A stretch of DNA of 64,000 bases. It comes from Flavobacterium covae. GTDB lineage: Bacteria > Bacteroidota > Bacteroidia > Flavobacteriales > Flavobacteriaceae. The position numbers and the translations under genes are program-made. Below the pieces are notes generated by a model that made no database searches, was not told where the DNA came from, and saw nothing but the letters and a program-made list of their open reading frames with translations. The DNA lies in contig CP067379.1 of NCBI GenBank assembly GCA_019565575.1, forward strand, positions 2,604,001 through 2,668,000. Direction: 5' to 3'. This document shows positions 61,897 to 64,000 of this stretch, piece by piece. Position 1 is the stretch's first letter. Every line of letters begins with the position of its first letter.

Positions 61897-63012
61897 ATGA
61901 CAATAAATGATATAATTTCTGTTTTAGAAGAAATGGCTCCTTTGGCCTATGCTGAAGATTTTGATAATGTAGGGTTGTTAGTAGGGAACAAAGATTTAGA
62001 AGTTACTGGGGTACTGGTTTGTCATGATGCTCTAGAAAGGATAATAGATGAAGCTATTTTGAAAAAGTGTAATTTAGTAGTTTGTTTTCATCCTATTTTA
62101 TTCTCGGGAATCAAAAAAATTACGGGTAAAAATTATGTAGAACGAGCTATTTTAAAAGCAATTAAACATGATATTGCCATTTATGCTGTACATACTGCTT
62201 TAGATAATCATCAAGAAGGAGTTAATAAAACAATTTGTAATGCTTTAGGATTACAAAGTACTAAAGTTTTAATTCCTAAAGTAAATTTTATTCAAAAATT
62301 AGTTACTTATACAATTCCAGAAAATGTAGAGAAAGTTAGGAATGCTTTATTTGAGGCAGGAGCTGGGAAAATTGGTAACTATGAGGATTGTAGTTTTAAT
62401 TCAAAAGGAAAGGGGACTTATATGGGAAATGAAAGTAGTAATCCTGAAATAGGAGAACGACTTGAATTTATAGAAGCAGAGGAAGTTAAAATAGAAGTTA
62501 CTTTTGAAAAATACAAACAAGGAAAAATTTTAAAAGCTTTATTTAATAATCATATATATGAAGAAGTTGCTTATGAAATATATAATTTAGAAAATTCACA
62601 CCAAAATATTGGATTGGGAATGATAGGTGAATTAGAAACACCAATGAATGAAAAAGAATTTCTTGAATTTGTGAAAGAAAAAATGCAATGTGGAGTTATA
62701 AGACATACTGATTTTACAGAAAAAAAGATAAAAAAGGTAGCTGTTTTAGGAGGTTCTGGTGCTTTTGCAATTCAAAAAGCAATTCAAAATGGAGTAGATG
62801 CCTACTTAACAGCTGATTTAAAATATCATAATTTTTATGAAGCAGAAAATAAAATTTTGTTAGCTGATATAGGACATTTTGAAAGTGAAAGATTTACAAA
62901 AAAGTATATTGTTGATTTTCTTAAGAAAAAAATTTGTAGTTTTGCAAACTATTTGTCGAAAGACAAAATTATATTATCTGAAATAAATACAAATCCAGTT
63001 AATTACTTGTAG
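61897..63012 (+). CDS. Nif3-like dinuclear metal center protein (DUF34/YqfO type)
   Basis: 371 residues from ATG 61897 (MTINDIISVLEEMAPL). Metal ligands are in CFHPILFSG and YAVHTALDNH, with GGSGAFAI and ADIGHFESE near the C-terminus. A central insertion of about 100 residues is the PII-like domain of the longer YqfO-type members. The family is linked to GTP cyclohydrolase-like or metal-handling functions but lacks a firm role. The DUF164-like gene starts four bases after its stop, a pairing common in Bacteroidota. Confidence 0.9.
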   Translation: MTINDIISVLEEMAPLAYAEDFDNVGLLVGNKDLEVTGVLVCHDALERIIDEAILKKCNLVVCFHPILFSGIKKITGKNYVERAILKAIKHDIAIYAVHTALDNHQEGVNKTICNALGLQSTKVLIPKVNFIQKLVTYTIPENVEKVRNALFEAGAGKIGNYEDCSFNSKGKGTYMGNESSNPEIGERLEFIEAEEVKIEVTFEKYKQGKILKALFNNHIYEEVAYEIYNLENSHQNIGLGMIGELETPMNEKEFLEFVKEKMQCGVIRHTDFTEKKIKKVAVLGGSGAFAIQKAIQNGVDAYLTADLKYHNFYEAENKILLADIGHFESERFTKKYIVDFLKKKICSFANYLSKDKIILSEINTNPVNYL

Positions 63013-63016
63013 AAAT

Positions 63017-63792
63017 ATGGCAACAAAAGAATTGAATGTAGAAGAAAAATTAAGAGCGTTATACGACTTACAATTAATCGATTCAAGAATCGACGAAATT
63101 AGAAACGTAAGAGGTGAATTGCCTCTTGAAGTGGAAGATTTAGAAGATGAAGTTGCTGGTTTGACTAAAAGAGTTGAAAAATTAAAAACTGATTTAGAGT
63201 CAATAGAAGAACAAATAAAAGCTAAAAAGGGTTCTATAGAAGAACATAAAGAAGCAATTAAAAAGTATACTTCACAACAAAAAGAAGTTCGTAATAATCG
63301 TGAATTTAACTCATTGACAAAAGAAGTTGAATTTCAAGAACTTGAAATTCAGTTAGCAGAAAAGCATATTCGTGAGATGAAGGCTTCAATTGAACATAAA
63401 AAAGTTTCAATAGCTCAGACAAAAGAAAAATTAGAAGCAAAATCAACTCACTTAAAACACAAAAAGTCAGAGTTAGAAGAAATTATGTCTGAAACTGAGA
63501 AAGAAGAAGTTTTTTTAGTAAGTAAGTCACAAGAATTTGAAGCACAGATAGAAGACCGCTTGTTAAAAGCATACAAACGTATTCGTGGAAATGTACGTAA
63601 TGGTTTGGCAGTAGTGTCTATTGAACGTGGTGCTTCAGCAGGCTCTTTTTTACAATTCCTCCTCAAACACAAATGGAAATTGCTGCTCGTAAAAAAGTAA
63701 TTACGGATGAACATAGCGGAAGGATTTTAGTAGATGCTGTTTTAGCGGATGAAGAAAGAGAAAAAATGGAACAATTATTTGCTAAAATATAA
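63017..63792 (+). CDS. DUF164/CdsZ-like coiled-coil protein lacking zinc cysteines
   Basis: About 258 residues. A long coiled coil (about residues 35-175) is followed by AYKRIRGNVRNGLAVVSIERG and the zinc-ribbon region. One T is missing in the run at 63645-63650; repaired, it reads GASAGSFFTIPPQTQMEIAARKK and ITDEHSGRILV. In other members these carry CxxC pairs (CGGC and CEHCGR); here serine, alanine or aspartate replace them, so no zinc site is left. The role is unknown, possibly ribosome- or wall-associated. Confidence 0.8.
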
Positions 63793-63800
63793 CAATATTT

Positions 63801-63931
63801 GGGGCTGTCCAAAAAGTAATAAATCAACATGTAGTTTGTCACTCCAACGTAAGGAGTAGTCTTATAATCAACATTGTATCATTTCTCCCTTTGGTCGAAA
63901 TGAGAAGATTTCGAACTTTTTGGACAGTCTC
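63801..63931. mobile_element. 130-bp MITE-like repeat, complete copy B
   Basis: Ends GGGGCTGTCCAAAAAGTAAT and GAACTTTTTGGACAGTCTC, inverted relative to copy A. Inner modules TGTCACTCCAACGTAAGGAG and CTCCCTTTGGTCGAAATG. It starts 8 bases after the DUF164-like stop codon. Confidence 0.75.
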
Positions 63932-63940
63932 TTTTATGAA

Positions 63941-64000
63941 TTATTTTTTATATTTTTTATTCACTAAAAGCATAGGATTATTTCTTAATCTTTTTAGTTG
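63941..64000 (-). CDS. 3' end of an unidentified gene running off the window
   Basis: Twenty in-frame codons to TAA 63941-63943 on the minus strand, reading QLKRLRNNPMLLVNKKYKK. The composition looks coding, but it is too short to name. Confidence 0.35.
   Translation of the reverse strand, partial: QLKRLRNNPMLLVNKKYKK

Overview
The window looks like chromosome of a low-GC Bacteroidota bacterium of the family Flavobacteriaceae, probably Flavobacterium. The evidence is: TAnnTTTG-type promoters, type IX secretion (T9SS) C-terminal sorting domains on two exported proteins, a trpE-G-D-C-F-B-A operon, an IS1380-type transposase remnant, and short palindromic and MITE-like repeats between and inside genes. 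The species is not provable from this stretch. 

Layout. 1-2.3 kb: end of folC, six tandem tRNA-Val genes, IS1380 relic. 2.5-5.5 kb: secreted M4 metallopeptidase. 5.7-19.8 kb: one long plus-strand unit that makes bis-MGD molybdenum cofactor (moeA, TSUP transporter, mobA, moaD, moeB-rhodanese, moaE/C/B, moaA) and then transports and reduces nitrate (two NarK-like carriers, NarI-like cytochrome b, Nap/Nas-type catalytic subunit, four-cluster ferredoxin subunit, Tat-anchored Rieske protein, small membrane protein). 20.3-22.1 kb: secreted BspA-like leucine-rich-repeat protein. 22.3-31 kb: tRNA-Tyr, Roadblock protein, HTH regulator, recG, Dph6-like ATPase, ABC-F ATPase, and an Lgt-like/Tes-like radical SAM pair that may modify membrane lipids. 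31-35 kb: exported unknown protein and a TrlF-like PHP-ATPase. 35.2-43.4 kb: trp operon (minus strand) with a Trp-Trp-Trp leader peptide and attenuator. 43.6-54.5 kb: accessory island with an ATPase/TOPRIM pair, a polymorphic-toxin-like locus, a second trpL plus truncated trpE, a PIN/zinc-ribbon protein and a DUF6261-like gene. 55.5-64 kb: housekeeping genes (lipA, gap, hybrid histidine kinase, purine nucleoside phosphorylase, lpxK, Nif3-like, DUF164-like). 

Sequence quality matters here. About half of the protein genes are split by one-base indels, including core genes such as gap, lpxK and moaA. Most indels sit in A/T runs. A second class is one extra base that turns CTGAAG into CTGGAAG; I count ten, and every CTGGAAG I found breaks a reading frame. 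This points to sequencing error, possibly linked to DNA modification, not mass pseudogenisation. I therefore annotate such genes as single CDSs over the full span and give the break points. 

The accessory island is a mosaic. It is bounded by 1.4 kb direct repeats of trpL-trpE', contains a duplicated 0.8 kb EF-Tu-like/DUF6261 block, a chimeric lipoprotein gene joined at an 8-base microhomology, and an orphan toxin C-terminal fragment. The strongest leads for undescribed biology are the Lgt-like/Tes-like lipid module, the ATPase/TOPRIM pair, the toxin/immunity array, and mobile palindromes that have become parts of trpA, trpB and trpG.
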